Source: Denitratimonas tolerans (GTDB taxonomy: Bacteria > Pseudomonadota > Gammaproteobacteria > Xanthomonadales > Xanthomonadaceae). From it: a stretch of DNA of 64,000 bases. The DNA lies in assembly GCF_037203605.1 (NCBI RefSeq), contig NZ_JBBDHC010000008.1, positions 62,001 to 126,000 on the forward strand. The letters are read 5' to 3'. The notes beneath the pieces are model-generated. The model worked only from the letters and a program-made list of their open reading frames with translations. It ran no database searches and was not told the origin of the DNA. The position numbers and the translations under genes were made by a program. Positions within the stretch are counted from its first letter, which is position 1; each line of letters starts with the position of its first letter. This document shows, in pieces, positions 53,988-62,490 of the stretch.

Positions 53988-55201
53988 TGGGCGGGAATCG
54001 GGAATCGGGAATCGGGAATCGCGCGAACCGGCTTCGGATCGCGCTGTGCGCGGGTGAAGCTTCGGGTGACCTGCTGGGCGCGGGGCTGATCGCGCGACTG
54101 CGCGAGCGTTTTCCCGATGCGCAGTTTGCCGGCATCGGCGGGCCGAAGATGCGCGCCACAGGCTTCAAGGCCTGGCACGACTGCTCGGAACTGGCGGTCA
54201 TGGGGCTGGCCGAGGTGCTGGCGCACCTGCCGCGCCTGCTGCGCCTGCGCCGGAATTTCCGCCGCCGCCTGCTGGCGTGGAAGCCCGATGTCTTCATCGG
54301 CATCGATGCGCCCGACTTCAACCTCGGCGTCGAGCGCTGGATGAAGGATCGTGGTTTTCGCACGGTTCACTACGTCAGCCCGTCGGTCTGGGCCTGGCGC
54401 GCGGGACGCGCGGCGAAGATCGGGCGCAGCGCGGATCGGGTGCTGTGCCTGTTCCCGATGGAACCGCCGATCTACGCGCGCCACGGCGTCGATGCGCGCT
54501 TCGTCGGCCACCCGATGGCCGATGCGATGGCGCTGGAGCCGGACCGCGCCGGCGCGCGCGCCGGGCTCGGCCTGGCGGCGGATGCGCCGGTACTCGCCGC
54601 GCTGCCCGGCAGCCGCAGGAGCGAGATCGAGCGCCTCCTGCCGGTCTTCCTCGATGCCCTGTCGCGCATTGCCGGGAGCGTGCCCGGCCTGGTCACGGTG
54701 ATTCCCGCCGCCAACGCCGCCTGCCGCACACAGATCGAGGCGATGCTGGCGCAGCGGACGGCGCTGCCGACGGTGCACCTCGTCGACGGGCGCGCCGGCG
54801 AGATCATGGTCGCCTCCGACGTGGTGCTGCTGGCTTCCGGCACGGCCACGCTCGAAGCCCTGCTCGCCAAGCGTCCGATGGTGGTGGCCTATCGCATCGC
54901 CGGGCTGACCTACGCCATCGTCAAGGGCCTGGGCCTGCTCAAGACCGATCGCTACAGCCTGCCCAACGCGCTCGCCGGCGAGACCGTGGTGCCTGAACTG
55001 ATGCAGGCCGACTGCACCCCGGAAAAAATCGCCGCCGCGGTGACCGACTGGTTCGCCCAGCCTCAGCGCATCGCCGCGCTGGAGCCACGATTTGCGCACA
55101 TCCACGCCGAACTGCGCCGCGATGCCTCGGACGCGGCCGCGGCGGCGGTTGCGGATCTGCCCGGTCTTTCTCCCTCTCCCCTCGGGAAAGGGCCGGGGTG
55201 A
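53987..55201 (+). CDS. lpxB: Lipid-A-disaccharide synthase
   Basis: 404 residues. A GT19 inner-membrane enzyme that joins UDP-diacylglucosamine and lipid X. The conserved core begins LRIALCAGEASGDLLGAGL at about residue 17; IDAPDFNLGVERWMKDRG and YVSPSVWAWRAGRA are family motifs. The 16 residues before the core come partly from four tandem GGGAATC heptamers, and the last residues (LSPSPLGKGPG) from a palindromic intergenic repeat, so both ends have been shaped by repeat elements. The start ATG 53987 overlaps lpxA by one base; no later standard start lies before the core. Confidence 0.95.
   Translation: MGGNRESGIGNRANRLRIALCAGEASGDLLGAGLIARLRERFPDAQFAGIGGPKMRATGFKAWHDCSELAVMGLAEVLAHLPRLLRLRRNFRRRLLAWKPDVFIGIDAPDFNLGVERWMKDRGFRTVHYVSPSVWAWRAGRAAKIGRSADRVLCLFPMEPPIYARHGVDARFVGHPMADAMALEPDRAGARAGLGLAADAPVLAALPGSRRSEIERLLPVFLDALSRIAGSVPGLVTVIPAANAACRTQIEAMLAQRTALPTVHLVDGRAGEIMVASDVVLLASGTATLEALLAKRPMVVAYRIAGLTYAIVKGLGLLKTDRYSLPNALAGETVVPELMQADCTPEKIAAAVTDWFAQPQRIAALEPRFAHIHAELRRDASDAAAAAVADLPGLSPSPLGKGPG
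53993..54020 (+). repeat. Four tandem GGGAATC heptamers at the start of lpxB
   Basis: GGGAATC repeated four times without interruption. They lie two codons after the ATG and encode part of the N-terminus (GNRESGIGNR). Seven bases is not a multiple of three, so gain or loss of one or two copies would break the lpxB frame. Confidence 0.95.
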
Positions 55202-55203
55202 GG
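55171..55203 (+). repeat. Palindromic intergenic repeat covering the lpxB stop
   Basis: CCCTCTCCCC and GGGGTGAGGG form a ten-base imperfect palindrome (one mismatch) around a 13-base loop. The lpxB TGA lies in the right arm. The element belongs to a family common in proteobacterial intergenic regions, recognisable on the other strand by the peptide LTPALSRGERE. Confidence 0.7.
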
Positions 55204-55208
55204 GTCGA

Positions 55209-55826
55209 ATGATGCCACGATCCTCCAGCGCCTCCCCATCCGATGAACCGCATGTCGCCGGCGTGGACGAGGCCGGCCGCGGCCCGCTTGCAGGCCCGCT
55301 GGTGGTGGCCGCGGTGATCCTGAATCCCGCGCGGGAAATCCCCGGCCTGGGCGACTCCAAGGCGCTGAGCGCAAAGCGCCGCGACGCCCTGTTCGACCTG
55401 ATCCAGGAACGCGCGCTGGCCTTCTGCGTCCAGGTCATCGACGTCGAACGCATCGATGCGATCAACATCTTCCAGGCCACGATGGCCGGCATGCGCGAAA
55501 GCCTGTGCGGCCTGCCGATTCCGGCGGCCTTGGCGCGCATCGACGGCAACCGCCTGCCGCCCGACCTGCCCTGTCCCGCCGAGGCCTGGGTCGGCGGCGA
55601 CGCGCGCGATGCCGCCATCGGTGCCGCATCGATCCTGGCCAAGGTCACCCGCGACCGCCTGCTTCTGGCACTGGACGCGCGCTTCCCGCAGTACGGCTTC
55701 GCCCGCCACAAGGGCTACGGCACCGCCGAGCACCTCGCCGCCCTGCGCGAACACGGCCCCTGCCCCGCCCACCGCCGCAGCTTCGCCCCGGTGCGGCTGT
55801 GCGCCGAGCGCGACCTGTTCGGTTGA
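55209..55826 (+). CDS. rnhB: Ribonuclease HII
   Basis: 205 residues from ATG 55209 (or ATG 55212). It removes ribonucleotides and RNA primers from RNA-DNA hybrids. The DEDD active site begins in AGVDEAGRGPLAGP, continues in GLGDSKALSAKRR and includes AWVGGDARDAAIGAASILAKV and the KGYGTAEH segment. It ends the lipid A operon. In many relatives dnaE follows; here it does not. Confidence 0.96.
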   Translation: MMPRSSSASPSDEPHVAGVDEAGRGPLAGPLVVAAVILNPAREIPGLGDSKALSAKRRDALFDLIQERALAFCVQVIDVERIDAINIFQATMAGMRESLCGLPIPAALARIDGNRLPPDLPCPAEAWVGGDARDAAIGAASILAKVTRDRLLLALDARFPQYGFARHKGYGTAEHLAALREHGPCPAHRRSFAPVRLCAERDLFG

Positions 55827-55918
55827 CATTTGACGTGGAGGGGGGAGTAATGATCCCTGCCACAGGGGTCAACGCGAACAATCGGCGAATGCCCGATTAC
55901 CGCCTGAGGAGTTCTTTG

Positions 55919-56464
55919 ATGAAACGATTTCATGTCGCTGCACTTGCCTTGCTCCTGGCGCTGCCGATCATCGCCCACGCCCAGATCCAGGTGCCGCCCG
56001 CCGATGAGCTTGGAGCCATCGCCTGGAACAGCATGGCGGCGCGCTCGGGCGAGCAGGCGCTTCCCGCCCTCCGCCGATCCTCGACGGAGCGGACGATCCA
56101 CGCCCCGGCACCCGGCGGCACGCTTTCAATAACCTTCGATGCCCACGCAGGTGATGCCGTCTGGACTCTGCGCTCCTATTCGTGGCACCGAGACGCCTCT
56201 CTGAATGAAGAAATGGCGGCAACCGAACCGGGAAACACCACGTCCGACTCCGGTGAGCCTGAAAACCCGGATCCGCACCCGCCCACGCACCAGGCCACAC
56301 AGGGCGACAAGATCACGAACGTGTTCCAGCTCGGGCAATGGCGTTACACCATCAAGTACAGCTACAGCGTGAGGGATGGCGTTCTGGGCTGGCATGTCGA
56401 CAGCATCGAGTCGATTTACTCCCCCACACCCCCGCCGGGACCCATCTACCATCAGGAAAAATGA
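55919..56464 (+). CDS. Secreted protein of unknown function
   Basis: 181 residues from ATG 55919, with GAGGAG eight bases upstream. A signal peptide (about 1-21, ending IIAHAQ) is followed by a mostly polar mature part: a Ser/Thr/Pro/Glu-rich, probably flexible region (about 95-125) and an aromatic segment QWRYTIKYSYSVRDGVLGWHVDS, ending with PPPGP. I recognise no domain. A possible promoter (TTGACA at 55823, 17 bases, AGTAAT) overlaps the end of rnhB, and a CCCTG/CAGGG hairpin lies in its leader, so it seems to be its own unit. The GC content looks lower than its neighbours, possibly an acquired gene. Confidence 0.72.
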   Translation: MKRFHVAALALLLALPIIAHAQIQVPPADELGAIAWNSMAARSGEQALPALRRSSTERTIHAPAPGGTLSITFDAHAGDAVWTLRSYSWHRDASLNEEMAATEPGNTTSDSGEPENPDPHPPTHQATQGDKITNVFQLGQWRYTIKYSYSVRDGVLGWHVDSIESIYSPTPPPGPIYHQEK

Positions 56465-56675
56465 GTTCGCGGCACATCGTTGCACCATCACAGCGACGGG
56501 CAGCCAGGGGCTGCCCGTCGTGTTTGAGCGTGATGGATCCCGACCTGTCCGCCTCGACCGGCTGGCACGCTGTCCGGGCGCGCTGCAACGGCACAACCGC
56601 CCGGTGATTGCGGCACTGCACAATCGTCGCGGCGACTGATAGGATCGGGCCTCCTCTCCCGCACGGCCACGGCCC

Positions 56676-58361
56676 ATGTGCTCGATCCTCGGCATCCTCG
56701 ACCTCAAGTCCGATCCCGTCGCCCTGCGCGCGCAGGCGCTGGAGCAGTCGCGCACGATGCGCCACCGCGGACCGGACTGGTCGGGCATCTATGACGATGC
56801 GCGCGCCATCCTGGTGCACGAGCGCCTGGCCATCGTCGGGGTGGATTCAGGGGCGCAGCCGCTGCGCAGCCCGGACGGCTCGCTGGTGCTGGCGGTGAAC
56901 GGGGAGATCTACAACCACCGCGCGCTGCGCCAGCAGCACGAGGCCGGCTACGCTTTCCAGACCCATTCGGACTGCGAAGTGATCCTGCCGCTGTATCTGG
57001 CCGGCAGCGATGCCGATTCGGTGTCGAACTGGCTGAACCGGCTGGAAGGCATGTTCGCCTTCGTGCTCTGGGATGCCGGGCGCGGCACCTGGCTGGTGGC
57101 GCGCGATCCCATCGGCATCATTCCGCTCTATTACGGGCACGATGTCCACGGCAACCTGCACGTGGCCTCCGAGCTCAAGGCGCTGGCCGGGATCTGCCGC
57201 GAGGCCAGGGAGTTTCCGCCCGGCCACTTCTGGCGCAGCGGTGACGCCGAACCGGTGCGCTACTACGCGCCGCGCTGGCGCGACTACGCCGCCGTGGCCG
57301 GTGCCGAATCCGACCGCGGCAAGCTGCGCCACGCGCTCGAATCGGCGGTGCGCAGCCACATGATGAGCGATGTGCCCTACGGCGTGCTGCTGTCCGGCGG
57401 CCTGGACTCCTCCCTGGTCGCCGCGATCGCCAAGAAGTACGCCGCCCGGCGCGTGGACGAGGACGGCCGCACCGAGGCATGGTGGCCGCAGCTGCACACT
57501 TTCGCCATCGGTCTGCGTGAATCGCCCGACCTGCGCCATGCGCGCGACGTGGCCGCGCACATCGGCACCGTGCACCACGAACTGCACTTCACCGTGCAGG
57601 AGGGCATCGACGCGCTCTCGGACGTGGTCTACCACCTGGAAACCTACGACGTCACCACGATCCGGGCCTCCACGCCGATGTACCTGATGGCGCGCCGCAT
57701 CCGCGCCATGGGCATCAAGATGGTGCTTTCGGGCGAAGGTTCGGACGAAATCTTCGGCGGCTACCTCTACTTCCACAAGGCACCCAATGCCCGGGCCCTG
57801 CACGAGGAAACCGTGCGCAAGCTCGATGCCCTGCACCTCTTCGACTGCCTGCGCGCCAACAAGGCGATGGCGGCCTGGGGCGTGGAAGCGCGCGTGCCCT
57901 TCCTCGACCGCGGCTTCATCGACGTGGCGATGAGCCTGGATCCGGAGGTGAAGCTCTCGGGCAAGGCGCGCGGCCGCATGGAAAAGCAGTTCCTGCGCGA
58001 AGCCTTCGCCGGCTACCTGCCGGACAGCGTGCTGTGGCGGCAGAAGGAACAGTTCTCCGACGGCGTGGGCTATTCCTGGATCGACTCGCTCAAGGCCCAT
58101 GCCGAGCAGCAGGTGGGCGAGGCGGACCTGGCGAACGCGCGCTTCCGCTTCCCCTGCAACACACCGCTCACCAGGGAAGCCTATTTTTACCGCACCCTGT
58201 TCGAGAAGCACTTCCCCCAGCCCTGGGCGGCGGAAACCGTGCCGGGCGGGCCGTCGGTGGCCTGTTCCACGGCGGCGGCGCTGGAGTGGGACGCCTCGCT
58301 GAAGAACGTGATCGACCCTTCCGGGCGCGCGGTGCAGTCGGTACACAACGAAGCCTATTGA
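56676..58361 (+). CDS. asnB: Asparagine synthetase B (glutamine-hydrolysing)
   Basis: 561 residues, slightly longer than E. coli AsnB (554) and closely similar to it. The N-terminal Ntn glutaminase starts with the catalytic Cys after Met (MCSILGILDL), with RHRGPDWSG and NGEIYNH. The C-terminal synthetase has the PP-loop LLSGGLDSSLVAA (about 239) and GEGSDEIFGGYLYF. It makes asparagine from aspartate, ATP and glutamine. The preceding 211 bases hold no supported gene. A strong hairpin follows. Confidence 0.96.
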   Translation: MCSILGILDLKSDPVALRAQALEQSRTMRHRGPDWSGIYDDARAILVHERLAIVGVDSGAQPLRSPDGSLVLAVNGEIYNHRALRQQHEAGYAFQTHSDCEVILPLYLAGSDADSVSNWLNRLEGMFAFVLWDAGRGTWLVARDPIGIIPLYYGHDVHGNLHVASELKALAGICREAREFPPGHFWRSGDAEPVRYYAPRWRDYAAVAGAESDRGKLRHALESAVRSHMMSDVPYGVLLSGGLDSSLVAAIAKKYAARRVDEDGRTEAWWPQLHTFAIGLRESPDLRHARDVAAHIGTVHHELHFTVQEGIDALSDVVYHLETYDVTTIRASTPMYLMARRIRAMGIKMVLSGEGSDEIFGGYLYFHKAPNARALHEETVRKLDALHLFDCLRANKAMAAWGVEARVPFLDRGFIDVAMSLDPEVKLSGKARGRMEKQFLREAFAGYLPDSVLWRQKEQFSDGVGYSWIDSLKAHAEQQVGEADLANARFRFPCNTPLTREAYFYRTLFEKHFPQPWAAETVPGGPSVACSTAAALEWDASLKNVIDPSGRAVQSVHNEAY

Positions 58362-58370
58362 GGCCGCACG

Positions 58371-58399
58371 CCGATACGCCGGCGCTGCCGGCGTATCGG
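58371..58399. terminator. Hairpin between asnB and the FHA gene
   Basis: A 13-pair perfect stem (CCGATACGCCGGC with GCCGGCGTATCGG) and three-base loop, ten bases after the asnB stop and 40 bases before the convergent FHA gene end. No U-tract is present in either direction, so it may act with Rho or as a bidirectional barrier. Confidence 0.65.
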
Positions 58400-58439
58400 A
58401 TTCCGCGCATCGGGGCGGCGCGACGTCCCGTGCCGGCGA

Positions 58440-59231
58440 TCAGCGCAGGAACAGGTAGTAGGCCGCGGCAGCCGCGGCGGCAAGCGCCACCAGCGCGACC
58501 GCGATCCAGCCTGCGCCGGAGCCGCCCTTCGCCTCCTCGGGCTCATGGCCCTTGGCCAGGGTGGAAGTCGCAGGAATCTCGGCACCCGGTGCCACCAGCA
58601 GGAAGCGGATGTTGTCCAGCCGCAGCTCCTCGCCCGGCTTCAAGAGGCCCTGCTGCACGCGCTGGCCGTTGATGAAGGTGCCGTTGGACGAACCCAGGTC
58701 TTCCACCATCAGGCCCGCCGGCGTCGGCTTCACCTGCGCGTGCCGACGCGAAATTTCCTCGCTCGCGATGGCGATGTCGCAGTCGGACTGGCGTCCGATG
58801 GTCTGCAGGGTCAATACCGGGTACACCTTCCCGAATGCGGCCCCGGACACGCCGCGCAGGACGAAACGCGGCACCGCCATGCGCACGCGCGTGGCTCCCG
58901 TCTCATCCACCGCTGCCGGCCGCGACGGGGCAGGCGCAGCGCCCGCCTTCTCGATCGCGACAAGACGCGCCTGGACCGTGCCGAAGCCGATCAGGTCACC
59001 GGCCTTCAGCGCCGCAGTGGCACCGGCCGCCAGGGTCTGGCCATTGAGTGCGACGATCCCGTCCAGGGCGTGCACGTGGAGCACGTCGCCGTCGCGCGTC
59101 AGCTCGGCGTGCCGGACGACGATATCGGGGGCGGCAAGGACCACCGACGCCTCGGGATCACTTCCCACCAGTTGGGAACCCTGCCCGACCAGAACCTGCG
59201 GATGCTCGCCACCCGGAAAGAAAAGTTTCAT
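58440..59231 (-). CDS. Tandem FHA-domain protein with C-terminal membrane anchor
   Basis: 263 residues. The first FHA-like domain (about 1-95) lacks the Gly-Arg of the motif (VGSDPEASVVLAAPDIVVRHAEL) and is probably degenerate or has other ligands. The second (about 125-215) is canonical: TIGRQSDCDIAIASEEISRRHAQ and DLGSSNGTFING hold the phosphothreonine-binding Arg, Ser, His and Asn. A C-terminal helix (AVALVALAAAAAAAYYLFL) anchors it in the membrane. It lies 16 bases after the Ser/Thr kinase gene, so it is probably the kinase's substrate or partner. Confidence 0.85.
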   Translation of the reverse strand: MKLFFPGGEHPQVLVGQGSQLVGSDPEASVVLAAPDIVVRHAELTRDGDVLHVHALDGIVALNGQTLAAGATAALKAGDLIGFGTVQARLVAIEKAGAAPAPSRPAAVDETGATRVRMAVPRFVLRGVSGAAFGKVYPVLTLQTIGRQSDCDIAIASEEISRRHAQVKPTPAGLMVEDLGSSNGTFINGQRVQQGLLKPGEELRLDNIRFLLVAPGAEIPATSTLAKGHEPEEAKGGSGAGWIAVALVALAAAAAAAYYLFLR

Positions 59232-59247
59232 TCGCCCCTCACCTTGA

Positions 59248-61590
59248 TCACGGAATTTCACGCACCACGCGAAAGCCGATGGTATTGAATCCGGTGTCCG
59301 CCGGAAAGGCGCGCGTCGTTCCATCCGACACCGACGACGCCCAGCTGCCGCCTGACACCAGGCGCTCGCGGCAGGCACCGCCCACGCAGTCGGAAGTCCA
59401 TTCGCGCACGTTGCCGCGGGTATCGCGCAAGCCGTTGGCCGCCGGCGCGAAAGCCATCACCGGCGACGTTTCCGCATGGCCATCGTCACAGCCTAGCGCA
59501 TCCCTGCCGCCGTGGATCGCGCGATAGGCGGCATCGCGCCCGTTGGCGGTGCAATCATCGGCGCTGCCCACGCCCACCGCCGCCAGCTCCGCGCTGGACG
59601 GCACGCGGTAGGCCCGCGCGCTCATCTGCGACAGCCAGCGCGCATAGTCATCGGCCATCGCCGCGGTGACGCACACCACCGGATGCGAGTCGTCCTGGGT
59701 GAAGCCCGGATCGAGGAAGGTGCGCTTGCGTGAGCCGCGGAACAGCGATTCGCGGTCGCGGCAGTTAGCCGGAAGGCTGCCAAAGCGGCCTTGGCCCACG
59801 CGCTCCCAGTAGTGACGGAACTCGCCCAGGGTGACCGGGCTGCGGCCGTAGGCCAGGGATCCGACCACAAGCATCTCCGGCCCGGCCCGCCCGTCCACGG
59901 TGTCGCGGAAGGCAAAGCCGTCACGACCGATCCGGCGCGCACGCGCCAGCCCTTGCTGCAGGGCCGACGAGTCGGGCGCAAGCGCCAGGCCGCGCTCGAA
60001 AACCAGCACGGCGCGCTCGCGGTCCCAGGCGGCAATCGCGACCTCGCCCTCCTTGAGGGTGCGATCCAGCCACGCCTCGCGCCGTTCCGCCACGCCTGTC
60101 GCCACGTCCTCCACCCCGAACTCCACCGCCAACTCGCCGGCACGCTGCAGGTAGCCCAGCCAGAGCGAGGGATCCTCATCACCGGCCTGCTCGTCGGCCA
60201 GCGCCAGGTAGCGCTGCGCGATGCGTTCGATGCCGGCGCGCGCCTCGCGGTTGCCCGGCTCCTGCGCCTGCACCTGGCGATAGCGTTGCAGCGCATTGTT
60301 GCCCGGCGGCGAGGTGTAGCGGCGCGCGGCGAAGTCGCGGCGCGCCTGCAGCAGCAGGGCACGTATCGGGTCTTCCACGCCCTGCGAGGACGCCAACACC
60401 GCAAGCTCGGCGGCTTCCTCGGCGCTCAGGCCGTCATCGCCGGCGTCCAGCCCGGCCTCCTGCACCAGCGCCGGTTCCGGTCCGGGCATCGCCGTCTCCG
60501 GCGCGACGGTGCTCCACGGCCGCCAGGCGAAGAGCGCCAGGATGCCGACCAGCCCGACAAGCGCGACGAACGGCCCGACCCAGCGCGGCCGGCCGGGCGC
60601 GCTCGCCTCGGCGTGCGCATCGGCCTGCAGCAGACCCGGTTGCCGCCACGAGGGTTCCGCGATCACGGCGTCGTCGGAAAAATCCGCCGGCACCGGATGC
60701 TCACCGCTCGCCTGCGCCCGCCGCGCCCCGCTGGTGGCGCGAAGCGAGGGCGCAATCCGGCGCAGCATGTCGATGAACTGGGTGCAGTCCTGGAAGCGCT
60801 CATCGGGGTTCTTCGCCAGGCAGTGGTCGACCAGCGGCTGCCAGACCAGATACCGGGCCGGCAGCGGAGGCACCTGCTCGTGCACGTGCGCGTAGGCCAC
60901 CGCGAAGGCGTCGCTGCCTTCGAACGGCGGCTTGCCGGTCAACGCCTCGTAGCACACCACGCCCAGGCTGTAGATGTCCGAACGCGGATCGACCTCGGCA
61001 CCGCGCGCCTGTTCCGGACTCATGTAGTGGCTGGTTCCCACCGACAGGCCCGAAGCGGTGATGCGCGATGACACCGACATGGCCCGCGCGATGCCGAAAT
61101 CGGTGAGCCGCGGGTTGTCCTCGGCGTCGAACAGGATGTTGGCCGGCGTCACGTCGCGGTGCACGTAGCCGCGCGCGTGGGCATAGCCCAGCGCATCGGC
61201 CACCGCCGCGAGCACCCGCACCAGTTCGGCCTGGTCGATGCCGCGCTCCAGGCGCGCGGCGAAATCGCCGTTCTCCAACAGCTGCATCGAAAAATAGTGG
61301 CTGCCTTCCGGCGTCACACCGACTTCGTAGACCGGCACCACGTGCGGATGCTCCAGCGAGGCCAGCATGCGGGCCTCCTGCAGGAAGCGCTGCGCATTCA
61401 CCGGCTCGGCCGCCAGCGCGGGATTGAGCACCTTCAGCGCGACCTCGCGGTCGAGCATCACCTGGCGCGCCCGGTAGACCGTCGCCATGCCGCCGCGCCC
61501 GATCTCGCAGATGACGCTGTAACCCGGAAAATCCAACGCCCTGCGCTCCCTGTCCTGGCACGCGGCCCACCGTCTGGCGGTGTGGCCCAT
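59248..61590 (-). CDS. Ser/Thr protein kinase with C-terminal formylglycine-enzyme-like (SUMF1) domain
   Basis: 780 residues from ATG 61590. Hanks-type kinase (about 20-280): glycine loop GRGGMATVYRA, VALKVL lysine, catalytic loop VHRDVTPANILF, DFGIARA and SPEQA (APE region). A membrane helix lies near 336-355, then a helical region (about 420-560) and a SUMF1/FGE-sulfatase domain (about 570-780) ending NVREWTSDCVGG and LVSGGSW. PpkA-type kinases of type VI secretion have this arrangement. I see no catalytic Cys of formylglycine-generating enzymes, so the domain is likely structural or for binding. The frame is open to 61662, but the -10 box at 61608-61613 argues for 61590. Confidence 0.88.
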   Translation of the reverse strand: MGHTARRWAACQDRERRALDFPGYSVICEIGRGGMATVYRARQVMLDREVALKVLNPALAAEPVNAQRFLQEARMLASLEHPHVVPVYEVGVTPEGSHYFSMQLLENGDFAARLERGIDQAELVRVLAAVADALGYAHARGYVHRDVTPANILFDAEDNPRLTDFGIARAMSVSSRITASGLSVGTSHYMSPEQARGAEVDPRSDIYSLGVVCYEALTGKPPFEGSDAFAVAYAHVHEQVPPLPARYLVWQPLVDHCLAKNPDERFQDCTQFIDMLRRIAPSLRATSGARRAQASGEHPVPADFSDDAVIAEPSWRQPGLLQADAHAEASAPGRPRWVGPFVALVGLVGILALFAWRPWSTVAPETAMPGPEPALVQEAGLDAGDDGLSAEEAAELAVLASSQGVEDPIRALLLQARRDFAARRYTSPPGNNALQRYRQVQAQEPGNREARAGIERIAQRYLALADEQAGDEDPSLWLGYLQRAGELAVEFGVEDVATGVAERREAWLDRTLKEGEVAIAAWDRERAVLVFERGLALAPDSSALQQGLARARRIGRDGFAFRDTVDGRAGPEMLVVGSLAYGRSPVTLGEFRHYWERVGQGRFGSLPANCRDRESLFRGSRKRTFLDPGFTQDDSHPVVCVTAAMADDYARWLSQMSARAYRVPSSAELAAVGVGSADDCTANGRDAAYRAIHGGRDALGCDDGHAETSPVMAFAPAANGLRDTRGNVREWTSDCVGGACRERLVSGGSWASSVSDGTTRAFPADTGFNTIGFRVVREIP

Positions 61591-61607
61591 GAACCCCACG
61601 AGTCGCG

Positions 61608-61613
61608 ATTGTA
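61608..61613 (-). promoter_or_regulatory. Possible -10 box of the kinase gene
   Basis: TACAAT on the minus strand. Transcription would start about 10 bases before ATG 61590, giving a very short leader. The -35 is poor. Confidence 0.4.
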
Positions 61614-61725
61614 GCGGGATGCGATGGATTCCCGACACGCGCCGCGCCGCGCACGGCAGCACCAGCGGGAACGCGACCGTCTCGCCGGACTTCGGCCCGC
61701 GTCTGTGCTAAAAAGGCGAACTGAA

Positions 61726-62490
61726 ATGTCGCTGCCGAAAGACATCATGCCGCTGCGCGCCGTCCCTTGCCTGTTCCCCGCCGATGACGCGGACGACTTC
61801 CAGTTCTGCAGCACCTGCGCGTTTTCCAGCGCCTGCCGCGACCAGGGCTACGACAAGGCCGCGCTGCACGAGCTGGAGTGCCTGGTGGAACACATCGGCC
61901 CGTTCGAGGCCGGCGAATACCTGTTTCGCGAGGGTGAAACCTTCAATGCCATCGCTGCGGTGCGCACCGGCACGGTCAAGGCCTTCACCGTGGACGCCGC
62001 CGGGCGCGAACAGGTCCTTGGATTCTTCCTGCCGGGCGAGGTGATCGGCTTCAACGCCATCCACGATGCGCGCTTCCCCTGCAACGTGGTGGCGCTCGAC
62101 ACCGTGATGCTCTGCCGCTTCTCCTTTCCCTCGATATCCGCGCTCGCGGCGCGTACCAGCGCCCTGCAGGCGCAGCTCTTCCGCCTGCTCAGTCAGGACA
62201 TCAAGAAGGCGGCACTGCTGGCGGGAGATTTCAGCGCCGACGAGCGCATGGCAGCGTTCCTGCTGGGCTTCTCGCACCACTACTCGGCGCGCGGCTATTC
62301 GGCCCACCGCTTCACCCTGGCGATGTCGCGCACCGATATCGCCAACTATCTGCGCCTGGCGGCGGAAACGGTGTCGCGGGTGATGCGCCGCTTCCAGGAG
62401 GATGGCCTGGTCAAGGTCAACCGGCGCGAGGTCGAACTGCTCGACCTGCCGCGCCTCGAGGCGCTGGCACAGCCGGTGCTGCGCGGCTGA
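61726..62490 (+). CDS. fnr: FNR/Anr-type oxygen-sensing regulator
   Basis: 254 residues from ATG 61726. The N-terminal cluster CSTCAFSSAC (Cys-x2-Cys-x5-Cys, as in E. coli FNR residues 20-29) plus a distal Cys in DTVMLCRF give the four ligands of an oxygen-labile [4Fe-4S] cluster. A cyclic-nucleotide-fold domain (about 40-150) and a helix-turn-helix with the FNR specificity residues (LAAETVSRVMRRF, Glu-x-x-Ser-Arg) follow. Under low oxygen it should activate anaerobic genes at TTGAT-N4-ATCAA. It ends stop-to-stop against sirB, with nnrS beyond. Confidence 0.93.
   Translation: MSLPKDIMPLRAVPCLFPADDADDFQFCSTCAFSSACRDQGYDKAALHELECLVEHIGPFEAGEYLFREGETFNAIAAVRTGTVKAFTVDAAGREQVLGFFLPGEVIGFNAIHDARFPCNVVALDTVMLCRFSFPSISALAARTSALQAQLFRLLSQDIKKAALLAGDFSADERMAAFLLGFSHHYSARGYSAHRFTLAMSRTDIANYLRLAAETVSRVMRRFQEDGLVKVNRREVELLDLPRLEALAQPVLRG

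Noticed and set aside
53864..55711. Open frame of 615 codons on the minus strand across lpxB and rnhB
   Set aside because: Antisense shadow; it translates the repeat elements into typical artefact peptides such as RFPIPDSRFP.
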